64,000 bases of DNA, taken from contig CP082927.1 of NCBI GenBank assembly GCA_023038255.1, positions 696,146-760,145 of the forward strand, written 5' to 3'. Source of the stretch: Candidatus Peribacteria bacterium (GTDB taxonomy: Bacteria; Patescibacteriota; Gracilibacteria; Peribacterales; Peribacteraceae). A program made the translations under genes and the position numbers. Under the pieces are notes generated by a model. The model worked only from the letters and a program-made list of their open reading frames with translations, ran no database searches and was not told the origin of the DNA. This document shows positions 8,879 through 16,193 of the stretch, piece after piece. How positions within the stretch are numbered: the stretch's first letter is position 1; every line of letters begins with the position of its first letter.

Positions 8879-9814
8879 TTAGAGCTTTAATCCGATCTTT
8901 TTCAGCGATTCCTGAAATGCCGCCGACGGCTCGGCAATAACACTGTGTTCTTTGTGATCGGCAGGGGACACGAACGACAGCTTCCATGCATGCAGACACA
9001 AATCATGAATGTCATACTCGCGTTCCAGTTTTTCGCTAAGGGAAGACAGATAGGTCGGATCTCCGAGAATCGGATAGCCGACGCCATTGAGATGCACACG
9101 GATCTGGTGTGTGCGGCCGGTGTGGAGATCGCATGCAAGCAGTGCTGCATCTTTCGTTGCATCGAGTGTGGTATACGTCGTGCGTGCCTCACGGGTTTTG
9201 GATGATGATCCGAAAATCGTCATCTTGGTTCTGTTCGATGTCGAACGTCCGATCGCCGCATCAATCATCGCAGTAGGTGGGTCGGGGATACCGGCCACAA
9301 TCGCGAGATATGTTTTCTTCACTGTGCGATCTTCAAACTGTTTCTGCAAAAATTTGTGAGCCTCCGGCGTTTTTGCAATCAAGAGACAACCGGTCGTCTC
9401 TTTATCCAGGCGATGCACGAGTACAGCCGAGCTGGAGAAGGGGATCTTGCGCTCTGCAAACAGATGCACGATTCCATGAAGGACCGTCACTTCATCGGGC
9501 GGCATTCCTGCTCCCGGATGCACCGAGCGGCCTTCGGGCTTGCTCACAACCAGACATGCATCGTCCTCATACAACACAGTCATCTTCAAATCAGCAGCTT
9601 CCAGCCGGGTTTCGGTCACCGGTTCTTCCGTCTCAGACATTTCGACTTTATCGCCAATATCGAGCACGAGCGCGACTTTCCGCACAATGCGTCCGTTGAC
9701 CATCACATGTCCAGCTTTGACCACGTCTTTTGCCTTCACACGGCTAATAACGACATTTTGGTTGGCCAAAAAAATATCCAGGCGAGCCGGGTGTTCGACA
9801 ATCCATTCGTGCAT
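8879..9814 (-). CDS. RluA-family 23S rRNA/tRNA pseudouridine synthase
   Basis: A 311-residue enzyme that isomerises uridine to pseudouridine in structured RNA. An S4 RNA-binding domain comes first (ARLDIFLA...VKAGHVMVNGRIV), then the catalytic domain with HRLDKETTG carrying the catalytic Asp (about residue 140), TYLAIVAG and HTGRTHQIRVHL. Length and the S4 domain fit RluD or RluC; RNA target not assigned. The start at 9814 is favoured over an ATG two codons upstream because TACAAT (9823-9828) then lies 8 bases from the start codon. The 377-codon frame reaching 10012 crosses a candidate RNA gene and is not supported. Confidence 0.88.
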   Translation of the reverse strand: MHEWIVEHPARLDIFLANQNVVISRVKAKDVVKAGHVMVNGRIVRKVALVLDIGDKVEMSETEEPVTETRLEAADLKMTVLYEDDACLVVSKPEGRSVHPGAGMPPDEVTVLHGIVHLFAERKIPFSSSAVLVHRLDKETTGCLLIAKTPEAHKFLQKQFEDRTVKKTYLAIVAGIPDPPTAMIDAAIGRSTSNRTKMTIFGSSSKTREARTTYTTLDATKDAALLACDLHTGRTHQIRVHLNGVGYPILGDPTYLSSLSEKLEREYDIHDLCLHAWKLSFVSPADHKEHSVIAEPSAAFQESLKKIGLKL

Positions 9815-9877
9815 AGACATGCATTGTAGCGGAAAATCCCAAGTTGCATATATATTAAAATCGTTTAAAATATACAT

Positions 9878-9999
9878 ATCAGAGGGGCGATCTCGTTGTA
9901 GATCACCTCGCACCTCTCTGGTGAGAAAAGGTTGCAGATCAATTGATCTGCTCCCGAGGAGACACGCATCATAGGCAGGAATGCGTGTCTCCATCTTTT
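9878..9999 (+). ncRNA. Candidate structured small RNA 1 ending in a strong terminator
   Basis: No protein frame is supported here, but the DNA is unusually rich in stems: GATCT/AGATC, CACC/GGTG, the perfect 18-base palindrome 9934-9951 (GCAGATCAATTGATCTGC), and a perfect 12-bp stem (9958-9969 with 9981-9992) followed by five T. A weak AT-rich -10-like TATACA lies at 9871-9876. I do not recognise a known RNA family. It could be a small RNA or a leader transcript that ends before tyrS. Confidence 0.4.
9958..9999 (+). terminator. Rho-independent terminator, 12-bp perfect stem
   Basis: GGAGACACGCAT and ATGCGTGTCTCC are perfectly complementary around an 11-base loop and are followed by ATCTTTTTA. 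Confidence 0.8.
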
Positions 10000-10071
10000 T
10001 ATATGAGAGCATTTAAAATTACTTGAAGAGGGGAATGAAAAAGCTACCATAGCCCTCCTGTATTATTATTC

Positions 10072-10172
10072 TTTGCCGGTAAGGGCCGTTGTGCCCCGAG
10101 ATCCGGATGAGCGCCAAGATTAGGTACAGGAATCGCTGCCCAGTAACTTCGTTTACTGGGTGGCATTTTTTA
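10072..10172 (+). ncRNA. Candidate structured small RNA 2 upstream of tyrS
   Basis: Between TATTAT (10061-10066) and a terminator at 10139-10172 the sequence can form CCGG/CCGG enclosing GGGC/GCCC, then AGCG/CGCT, then the terminator stem. It lies before tyrS, where T-box leaders are common, but no T-box sequence (TGGAACC-like) is present, and tyrS has its own -10 downstream of the terminator. A small RNA is therefore more likely than an attenuator; family unknown. Confidence 0.35.
10139..10172 (+). terminator. Rho-independent terminator before tyrS
   Basis: CCCAGTAA (10139-10146) pairs with TTACTGGG (10153-10160); after a short GC tail six T follow. Confidence 0.75.
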
Positions 10173-10190
10173 AATTTCCCATTCGTCCTG

Positions 10191-10196
10191 TACACT
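10191..10196 (+). promoter_or_regulatory. -10 box of tyrS, leaderless spacing
   Basis: TACACT with 7 bases to the ATG at 10204, downstream of the preceding terminator, so tyrS can be transcribed separately. Confidence 0.5.
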
Positions 10197-10203
10197 CTCA
10201 TTC

Positions 10204-11364
10204 ATGACAAAAGACGGGCTACTGACAAGGGGCATCGCGAAAGTTATTCCGCAAAAACTGGCGGAAGAAAAACTGGCATCCGGAAAAAAACTCCGCATGT
10301 ACTGGGGTATTGATCCGACCGGCGCAAACATTCACCTCGGTCACGCAGTGCCACTCCGCAAAATGCAGGCATTTGCCGATGCTGGTCACGAAGTTATTTT
10401 CCTCGTTGGAAGTTTTACCGCCATGATTGGTGATCCATCCGGCAGAGATGCGATGCGTGAGCCGCTCACAAAAAAGCAGGTGGAGAAAAATTTTCAGGAT
10501 TACAAAAAGCAAGCATCGAAAGTTTTGAACTTCAAGAAAATCAAAGTTGCCTACAACCACAAGTGGCTCGAGAAATTGTCCTTCAAAGATATTCTGAAAC
10601 TGACATCCGAATTCACCGTGAACCAGATGATGGAGCGCGACATGTTTGAACGCAGATTAAAAGAGGGGATGCCTGTCTCTCTCACAGAATTCATGTATCC
10701 GCTGATGGTGGGTTACGATTCCGTGATGCTCGATGTCGATGTCGAACTCGGTGGTACCGATCAAGAATTTAATATGCTCGCTGGTCGCACATTGCAGAAA
10801 GCTTTTGGGAAGCGCGAGAAATTTATTATGACCATGAAGCTGCTCGAAGGAACGGATGGCCGCAAAATGAGCAAGTCCTACGACAACTGCATTTACCTGA
10901 CAGATAGCGCAAAGGACATGTTCGGAAAAACGCTCAGCATCAAAGATGAGCTGATCACCACCTACATGGAATGCTGCACCGATATTTCCATGGAAGAAAT
11001 CGCAGACGTAGAAAAAGCGATGAAGAAAGGTGCAAACCCGAAAGAATTCAAAGTGCGTTTGGCAAAAGAACTCGTGACGATGTATCACTCCAAAAAAGAA
11101 GCGGATGCCGCTGAAGAAGAATTTAGCAACGTGTTTGCAAAGGGAGGAGTGCCGGATGACATGCCGGAAGTGAAAGCAGAGAAAGGGGAGCTACTCATTG
11201 ATCTTCTCGTCCGCGCAAAAATCCTGACATCAAAATCAGAAGCGCGGAGATTGATTGAACAGAAGGCGGTGACGATGAATGAGACACTTGTCGAAGCGTT
11301 TGATGTTGTTGCGGAAGCGGGTGTGACGAAAGTGGGGAAGAGGAAGTTTGTGAGGATTGGATAA
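10204..11364 (+). CDS. tyrS: Tyrosyl-tRNA synthetase
   Basis: A 386-residue class Ic aminoacyl-tRNA synthetase that charges tRNA-Tyr. The signature GIDPTGANIHLGH holds the HIGH-like motif HLGH (about residues 36-48), GGTDQEFN binds the amino acid region, and GRKMSKSYDN is the KMSKS loop (about 219-228). A C-terminal S4-like domain (SEARRLIEQKAVTMNE) binds tRNA. Length and motif spacing match the shorter TyrRS subclass with the HLGH variant. The start follows TACACT by 7 bases. It is single, and REP-like inverted repeats lie just downstream. Confidence 0.96.
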   Translation: MTKDGLLTRGIAKVIPQKLAEEKLASGKKLRMYWGIDPTGANIHLGHAVPLRKMQAFADAGHEVIFLVGSFTAMIGDPSGRDAMREPLTKKQVEKNFQDYKKQASKVLNFKKIKVAYNHKWLEKLSFKDILKLTSEFTVNQMMERDMFERRLKEGMPVSLTEFMYPLMVGYDSVMLDVDVELGGTDQEFNMLAGRTLQKAFGKREKFIMTMKLLEGTDGRKMSKSYDNCIYLTDSAKDMFGKTLSIKDELITTYMECCTDISMEEIADVEKAMKKGANPKEFKVRLAKELVTMYHSKKEADAAEEEFSNVFAKGGVPDDMPEVKAEKGELLIDLLVRAKILTSKSEARRLIEQKAVTMNETLVEAFDVVAEAGVTKVGKRKFVRIG

Positions 11365-11378
11365 TGCTTTTCTGTGAA

Positions 11379-11464
11379 AGTGTCACCCTGAGGACGCTCG
11401 AAGGGTGAATGGAAAGATGTAGCTTTGATCGTGTTCATGGTTCGATCGTCCTCACCATGACACT
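11379..11464. repeat. Inverted pair of REP-like palindromic elements
   Basis: Copy 1 (11379-11410) and the reverse complement of copy 2 (11433-11464) share AGTGTCA, TGAGGACG, TCGAA and TGAA in register. Their differences sit in the internal stems: CCC/GGG in copy 1 is replaced by TGG/CCA in copy 2, so pairing is kept. A related element is at 22871-22900. Confidence 0.75.
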
Positions 11465-11474
11465 AAGAAAGTCA

Positions 11475-11546
11475 TCACACCCCAACGCTCTGTTTGATAA
11501 TCCACCCAAGCGTCAGAAAGCCGATGATAAGAACAATAAACGTCAT
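11475..11546 (-). CDS. 23-residue hydrophobic peptide (candidate)
   Basis: Minus-strand frame encoding MTFIVLIIGFLTLGWIIKQ plus four residues, a single membrane-spanning segment. Its ATG overlaps the stop of the 33-codon frame upstream (ATGA), the usual sign of translational coupling. Too short to call from composition alone; support comes from the overlap, the shared strand and the membrane-helix character. It could instead be the end of one two-helix protein read by frameshift. Confidence 0.4.
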   Translation of the reverse strand: MTFIVLIIGFLTLGWIIKQSVGV

Positions 11547-11644
11547 CGTACTATACCAAGGAAATAAGGAAGACTGGCTGCAGCACTGACGAGGGCTGTA
11601 GAAACCACGAAGGCGAAGCCGGCGTTGCGTGTATCGCGTGACAT
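11543..11644 (-). CDS. 33-residue small membrane peptide (candidate)
   Basis: Minus-strand frame starting MSRDTRNAGFAFVVSTALVS and continuing hydrophobic to residue 32. It starts 4 bases after the stop of the 89-codon gene and overlaps the next start by ATGA. A short polar N-terminus followed by one hydrophobic helix is typical of small membrane proteins. No homologue is recognised. Confidence 0.42.
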   Translation of the reverse strand: MSRDTRNAGFAFVVSTALVSAAASLPYFLGIVR

Positions 11645-11648
11645 AGTA

Positions 11649-11918
11649 TTAGTTGTGACACATAGGAAGCCGTCTCGTGACAGTGCAACCGAGGGAGAGA
11701 AGGGTGCTCTGCAGCTGGCGAGCGTTTGTCAGCACATGGTCCGACGGGAGATAGACATGCACCGAACCTTTGCGGGGGTAACTCCGGACCCACTCGACAA
11801 TTGTTGCAACAGAGAAGTCTCCACTATTGGCTTCCTGCTGCTGCAAACTCGAGAAATCGATCACCACATTCTGCTGAGCGTAAGAGGTCCCGGGGGAGTG
11901 GTGGGGGAGTAGCTGCAT
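11649..11918 (-). CDS. Hypothetical 89-residue protein, first gene of a three-gene mini-operon
   Basis: Unrecognised soluble protein; strands and helices alternate (NVVIDFSSLQQQ, VATIVEWVRSY, GSVHVYLPSDHV, LQSTLLSLGCTVTRRL), compatible with a small alpha/beta fold. The start is well placed: TACACT (minus strand, 11927-11932) lies 8 bases before the ATG, matching the leaderless spacing of its neighbours. Two small membrane peptides follow at 4-base and ATGA-overlap distances. The antisense frame is also open, so coding was decided on the promoter and on operon arrangement. Confidence 0.58.
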   Translation of the reverse strand: MQLLPHHSPGTSYAQQNVVIDFSSLQQQEANSGDFSVATIVEWVRSYPRKGSVHVYLPSDHVLTNARQLQSTLLSLGCTVTRRLPMCHN

Positions 11919-11966
11919 GAGAAGGAAGTGTACGCTCGTACACCCAGCAATGCAAGAGCATTTTCA

Positions 11967-11996
11967 TAAAAAAAGAGACGTCTTGCGACGCCTCCT
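11967..11996 (-). terminator. Terminator of the DsbA-like gene
   Basis: On the minus strand AGGCGTC pairs with GACGTCT around GCAA, followed by a run of T. Confidence 0.75.
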
Positions 11997-12021
11997 TTTG
12001 AAAGTCTATACGGGGAGAGGA

Positions 12022-12768
12022 TTAGTCGAGCATACCGTCGATTGCAGACTGGAATGTTGCAAACGGATACGCACCGCTGATCTTCTGACTCTGATCATCC
12101 GGACCAAGAATCCAGAAGCCCGGTGTGCCGTCGATGCCGGATGCAGATCCTGCAGCCAGATCAGCCTGGACGTACGCGGTCTTTGCACCGGTATCGAGAC
12201 AGGTGGCAAATGTACCTGCGTTCACACCAACATCTTTTGCGTATTCCTTGAACTTCGCAGCAGCGTCAGCAGCAGAGAGGTTGGACCACTCGCTCTGCTT
12301 ATTGAAGAGCTCTTCATGCATTTCCCAGAACTTATCCTGATCTTCTGCGCACGCAGCAGCTTCAGATGCTTTCTGTGCATTCGGATGGAAGCCAAGAGGG
12401 TAGTGACGGCTGACGTACTTGATTTTGCCTGTGTCGACGTAGTTCGTCTTGATCTGATCAAACGTCTGCTGGAAATGACGCTGACAGAACGGACACTGAT
12501 AGTCTGTAAATTCAACAACAGTCACCGTTGCATCATCTTCACCAAGGTACGGAGCATCTTCACCACCTGTCGGAGGAGTGTCGTTGGTCGGAGGAACAAC
12601 AGGAGCCTGCTGATCCGTCGGTGCAGCGGGAACAGACGGGTTATTGGTTGCACCAAGGCTGGTGGGACCGAATCCCTGCATGCCTGTTGCAATGACATAT
12701 CCGACAATCAATCCTGCAAGACCGACTGTGGAAGCAAACCAAGGGTTGCCAGTGGGTGTAGTGGCCAT
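12022..12768 (-). CDS. DsbA-family thiol oxidoreductase, membrane-anchored
   Basis: A 248-residue extracytoplasmic thioredoxin-fold protein that probably forms or shuffles disulfides. An N-terminal uncleaved-looking helix (STVGLAGLIVGYVIATGM, residues about 13-30) and a Pro/Thr-rich linker (to about 73) precede the catalytic domain. The active site is CPFC in FTDYQCPFCQRHF, the cis-proline loop is GIDGTPGFWI, and two further cysteines (AAACAED, ATCLDTG) could pair. The large cysteine-rich surface protein at 34.6 kb and other exported cysteine-containing proteins are plausible clients (inference). The leader is pyrimidine-rich with TATCAT (12798-12803). Confidence 0.9.
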   Translation of the reverse strand: MATTPTGNPWFASTVGLAGLIVGYVIATGMQGFGPTSLGATNNPSVPAAPTDQQAPVVPPTNDTPPTGGEDAPYLGEDDATVTVVEFTDYQCPFCQRHFQQTFDQIKTNYVDTGKIKYVSRHYPLGFHPNAQKASEAAACAEDQDKFWEMHEELFNKQSEWSNLSAADAAAKFKEYAKDVGVNAGTFATCLDTGAKTAYVQADLAAGSASGIDGTPGFWILGPDDQSQKISGAYPFATFQSAIDGMLD

Positions 12769-12872
12769 GAAAACGAGGAGGAGAAAATAACGAGGGAATG
12801 ATACGCGGATGCCCCGCGAACAAAAAGCGACTGGACTGGAACTTCAGAAGTTTGCAACTGCATCACAAGAGC

Positions 12873-13802
12873 TTACTTTCCGTGAAACTTCTGATGCACC
12901 TCCTTCAACTGAGGATTTGTGACGTGTGTGTAGATCTGCGTGGTGGATAGATCTTTATGCCCGAGCAATTCCTGCACAGAGCGCAGATCAGCACCGTTAC
13001 GGAGAAGATCCGTTGCAAAGGAATGACGCAGTGTGTGTGGGGACGGGTTCGAGACAATGCCGGCTGCCAGCGCATATTTTTTGACAATGTTGTAGATACT
13101 GATGCGTGATAACCGGAATTCTTCTCCCGGCGGCATAATGTCTGTGGCTCTTTCGGGATGGCGGATGAACAGGGGAGTCAGATGATCCGTGCGACTCAGC
13201 ATGTAATCCTTCAATGCATCGACTGCACTGTCGGAGAGGAAAACGACGCGGATTTTGCTGCGCTTTCCGCGAACGGAAATTTCACGGGTGTTGTAGTTCA
13301 GGTCTTTGACGTTGAGCGACCGCAGCTCCGCGAGACGCAAACCGGTCGAAAAAAAGAGTTCGAGGATGGCGCTATCCCTCTTGCCCTCTCTCGTATCGGT
13401 GTCAGGCGCTCCCCTGAGTCTCTCCAGCTCTTCTCCGGTTAAGACCTTCACCTGTCGCTGCTCCTCTTTGAACCGTTTTATGCGGTCAGGGGGGTAGACG
13501 TCCATTTCTTCTTCCTGGATGAGGTAGCGGAGGAATGCACGGAGTACCGTGAGGTGATGATTTCGTGTTCGTACAGCCATTTCCCCGTTCTGTCGTGTGC
13601 GGAAATCACTGAGAGCCTGCTTGTAGTCACGAATGACCATTTTATCAAAATCTTTGACAGATTTGATCGGAAGTAGTGCAGTAAGCAGATCAAGCGACTG
13701 ACGGTAATTGGTGATAGTGAGACGCGATTTATTCTCTTCTGTTTGTAAAAATTGTAAGTACCGTTCGATAGCCGATGAGAGTAGCGGGGGAGGAGTTTTC
13801 AT
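12873..13802 (-). CDS. xer: XerC/XerD-type tyrosine recombinase
   Basis: A 309-residue site-specific recombinase that resolves chromosome dimers. The N-terminal SAM-like DNA-binding domain (about residues 8-100) precedes the catalytic domain, with the complete pentad: Arg in STGLRLAEL, Lys in GKRSKIR, HTLRHSF (HxxR), LGHKDLS and the nucleophile Tyr in TTQIYTHV. Length equals that of chromosomal Xer proteins and no integrase-type extra domain is present. A 28-bp dif-like site lies 12 bp upstream of its start codon, which argues that this is the housekeeping resolvase. No second Xer is in the window, so a single-recombinase system such as XerS or XerH is possible. Confidence 0.92.
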   Translation of the reverse strand: MKTPPPLLSSAIERYLQFLQTEENKSRLTITNYRQSLDLLTALLPIKSVKDFDKMVIRDYKQALSDFRTRQNGEMAVRTRNHHLTVLRAFLRYLIQEEEMDVYPPDRIKRFKEEQRQVKVLTGEELERLRGAPDTDTREGKRDSAILELFFSTGLRLAELRSLNVKDLNYNTREISVRGKRSKIRVVFLSDSAVDALKDYMLSRTDHLTPLFIRHPERATDIMPPGEEFRLSRISIYNIVKKYALAAGIVSNPSPHTLRHSFATDLLRNGADLRSVQELLGHKDLSTTQIYTHVTNPQLKEVHQKFHGK

Positions 13803-13813
13803 CGATCGTGCTT

Positions 13814-13841
13814 ACTTAACATAATGCATTTTATGTTAATA
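13814..13841. other. dif: dif-like chromosome dimer resolution site
   Basis: Eleven-base arm ACTTAACATAA (13814-13824), six-base centre TGCATT, eleven-base arm TTATGTTAATA (13831-13841). The inner CATAA/TTATG and the TTATGTTAA arm agree with the known bacterial dif layout (11-6-11, right arm TTATGTTAAAT in E. coli). The inverted core is 8 bp perfect (TAACATAA/TTATGTTA). It lies between the xer start and the next stop codon and overlaps the xer promoter region. Confidence 0.85.
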
Positions 13842-13876
13842 GAATAACAGGCCGTCAGAGGCTTTGCAAGAGATCT

Positions 13877-14551
13877 TTACCTATACAAGGTCCTGACGCG
13901 GGGTCTTTCAAAGTTTCTCTGTAATGTCTCTTTGGTGATCCAGTGATCCATCCACAGCGCATAATACAAATACGCAAATGTTTCTCGCAGCACACTCTGG
14001 TGTTCACTCATTTCCGGCGGACGTGTCCCCGCCGGTACCGTTCCAAAGTGGGTCCACCCCTGCCGCTCCGCGATCTTTTCGATACGAGCCAAGTGATAGG
14101 CATCACTGACACCTACAACCGATGAACACTGAGATGTCAAGTTTTGGGAATGGAGTAAATTTTCCCATGTGGAATGTGACTGGTCCTCAATCACAATATC
14201 TTTTGCGAGTACGCCGTAACGCACTGCTTCCTGTCGCATAATTGCCGCCTCACTCAGCGTGTTCCCCTCTCCCCTGCCTCCACTCAAAATCAGTGTGTGC
14301 ACTTTTCCGTCTTTATAGAGATCTGCAGCAGTAGTCACACGACGAATGATAGCGGGACCGGGAAGGTTTCCGTAAATCGCCGCGCCAAAGACGAGAGCAC
14401 AGTCAGCCGGCAATGTTCCATTACCCGTAAAATGGCTTTTAACCTGCATATACGATCCTCCAACCAAAATAATAATAACCATGACCACGCTCACGCTCAC
14501 CCAGAAAAGCAGCAGTGCCACACGCCAGAGAGGAAGCAGAATTTTCTTCAC
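13877..14551 (-). CDS. DUF218 (SanA/YdcF-like) membrane protein
   Basis: A 224-residue protein of the DUF218 family, linked in other bacteria to envelope integrity; its reaction is unsettled. One N-terminal membrane helix (VALLLFWVSVSVVMVIIILV, about residues 11-30) anchors an extracytoplasmic or cytoplasmic alpha/beta domain. Family marks are CALVFGAAIYG, RVTTAADLYKDGKV, LILSGGRGEG, IVIEDQSHSTWENL and VVGVSDAYHLAR. It starts 1 base after the stop of the upstream baseplate-J-like gene, so they form an operon. Confidence 0.88.
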   Translation of the reverse strand: MKKILLPLWRVALLLFWVSVSVVMVIIILVGGSYMQVKSHFTGNGTLPADCALVFGAAIYGNLPGPAIIRRVTTAADLYKDGKVHTLILSGGRGEGNTLSEAAIMRQEAVRYGVLAKDIVIEDQSHSTWENLLHSQNLTSQCSSVVGVSDAYHLARIEKIAERQGWTHFGTVPAGTRPPEMSEHQSVLRETFAYLYYALWMDHWITKETLQRNFERPRVRTLYR

Positions 14552-14552
14552 A

Positions 14553-16148
14553 TTACTCAGGAATCACAGAGATATGAGACGCAATGGCAGGCAGAACACT
14601 GTTCCACGGCGGCCATTGCTTGATACGCGCATTCTCCACTTCCGGCATATTCTTGATGACACGTAATGCATCTTCCCGTCGCATATTCACGACACGCTCG
14701 CGGAGCCTCTTGGCAAAAATGGCGCCATCTGCAGACAGCGGATCGAGGATATATTCCTGCTTGCCGGTTAAGTCGACCGTGATCTTGATCCACGCAAATC
14801 CGTCATCCCATTCAATGGGGGCGACGACGACATCCGCAAGACCGAGGTTATCGTCGAGCAATCTGCGCCCTTCTCTGGTGTGAGACCGCAGTTCGTTTTT
14901 CAGAAGTTCGAGAATCGCTTTGGAATCGTACGCAAAACCGCTGTAGGCAATCTCCCCCGCGACGGTAATGGATGTCACAGTCTGCCCGATCTGATCCATC
15001 GGAACAGTGATGTTGTTATATGCCACCTGGGTGAGCTGGCTGGAATCAAACAGCTTCAGCACCACATCCGGATTCTGCATATTCCGGCGGACGAGTTCTT
15101 TTGCCACCGCTTCTTTTGCAGAGGCGAGGAGCTCTTTCTGAAACAGCGCCTGCGCCACATCCAGATCCTGTTTCTGCAACACAGTCTTATACGCAGTGGT
15201 TCCCCCCGTTGCAGGCTTCTTGTTCTCCGCATAGATATTCGGACGCTCTTCGATCGCAAGTCCCGGGATATCCCATTTGAGCCCCGCAGGTACATTGCCG
15301 CGGTCACCGATAATCTGACCGTACAGGTCTTCATCAGCCGCTTCGGCGCGGACCACAAGTTCGCTCTTGGCAGGCACGTTTGCGGGATCCAGAATTTTAA
15401 AGATCATGCCCGCCTGGTTTGAAAAACGCGTACCGACGCGCAGCGAATAGAGTTGGTTGGATTTGTTGATGATGGTGAGTTCGGTACGTGCGGACTGTCC
15501 GATAAACTGCTTGCTGATGTGATCAAATTTCATCGTATGCTGCAGCTGCACCGCAACAGGCACAAGGGGCATCGTACGAACATGACTGGTTGATTCGAGT
15601 GTTGCGCCACTCTGCGTGAGGAAAATATTGATGGTCTGATTGATGGCTTCTTCGCGCGGCTGCACGTAAATATCGGCAGACGGAAGCAGGCGGAACACCA
15701 CCACATAAAACAGTCCGATGCTCAGCGCAAAGAGAAAGAAGGTCCGGAATTTCGGTACCGCCAGCAGTCCCATCCGCTGCAGTCGTGACTTCAGCTGCTG
15801 ACGCCAGAGATGCGGTGAAAACAGTCTGAGCGCTTCGTTCAACTTTGGGTGTCCTGCCAGAAGTGTGCGCATATACTTCGTCCGATCGAGCACACGGATG
15901 CCATGCGAACGTGCATCTGCGGCGACTGTTGGCTGCTTGGTTGCAATGCGCAATCTCTGCTGGATTTTTTTACAGTCACGGAAAAAGGATGTACGCACGT
16001 CTTTCGCGGCAAGCAGATCGTTTTCCCGTCCTGACAGAACGAGGAGGATTTCGCCGTCTGTCTGCTTCATGCGCTCGACGAGTTGCGCCCACGATTCACC
16101 GTCCTGCGGGAACAGCACATGAATAGCCTGTGACGTGGATGATGGCAT
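14553..16148 (-). CDS. Baseplate-J-like membrane protein
   Basis: A 531-residue protein. The cytoplasmic N-terminal 130 residues include a predicted nucleotide-independent alpha/beta region (HVLFPQDGESWAQL, ILLVLSGREND). One membrane helix follows (FFLFALSIGLFYVVVFRLL, about 139-157), then a long exported part with beta-rich segments (RTELTIINKSNQLYSL, GTRFSNQAGMIFK) and GFAYDSKAILELLKNEL near residue 410. This layout resembles Patescibacteria proteins annotated as baseplate J/gp47-like; I know no demonstrated function. It may be a cell-surface or contractile-apparatus relic. Operon with the DUF218 gene; a heptanucleotide repeat fills the gap to pgk. Confidence 0.65.
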   Translation of the reverse strand: MPSSTSQAIHVLFPQDGESWAQLVERMKQTDGEILLVLSGRENDLLAAKDVRTSFFRDCKKIQQRLRIATKQPTVAADARSHGIRVLDRTKYMRTLLAGHPKLNEALRLFSPHLWRQQLKSRLQRMGLLAVPKFRTFFLFALSIGLFYVVVFRLLPSADIYVQPREEAINQTINIFLTQSGATLESTSHVRTMPLVPVAVQLQHTMKFDHISKQFIGQSARTELTIINKSNQLYSLRVGTRFSNQAGMIFKILDPANVPAKSELVVRAEAADEDLYGQIIGDRGNVPAGLKWDIPGLAIEERPNIYAENKKPATGGTTAYKTVLQKQDLDVAQALFQKELLASAKEAVAKELVRRNMQNPDVVLKLFDSSQLTQVAYNNITVPMDQIGQTVTSITVAGEIAYSGFAYDSKAILELLKNELRSHTREGRRLLDDNLGLADVVVAPIEWDDGFAWIKITVDLTGKQEYILDPLSADGAIFAKRLRERVVNMRREDALRVIKNMPEVENARIKQWPPWNSVLPAIASHISVIPE

Positions 16149-16153
16149 GATGC

Positions 16154-16188
16154 TTGGTTATCAGTTACCGGTTATCGGTCATCGGGAA
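16154..16188. repeat. Heptanucleotide repeat array
   Basis: Units GGTTATC, AGTTACC, GGTTATC, GGTCATC, GGGAAAA between pgk and the baseplate-J-like gene; the whole 45-bp gap is essentially this array. Confidence 0.8.
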
Positions 16189-16193
16189 AATGT

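Noticed and set aside
8826-8999. N-terminal extension of the nitroreductase
   Set aside because: These codons run into the pseudouridine synthase gene and do not resemble the family; the ATG at 8825 fits better.
9815-10012. Longer start for the RluA-like protein
   Set aside because: The extra residues are encoded by the stem-rich non-coding region and match nothing in the family.
10072-10203. T-box riboswitch before tyrS
   Set aside because: Position is right, but no TGGAACC-like T-box or AGTA/GAA features are seen, and tyrS has its own -10 after the terminator.
11917-12801. 294-codon open frame antisense to the DsbA-like gene
   Set aside because: Cysteine- and arginine-rich shadow; the minus strand has a signal-anchor, CPFC active site and terminator.
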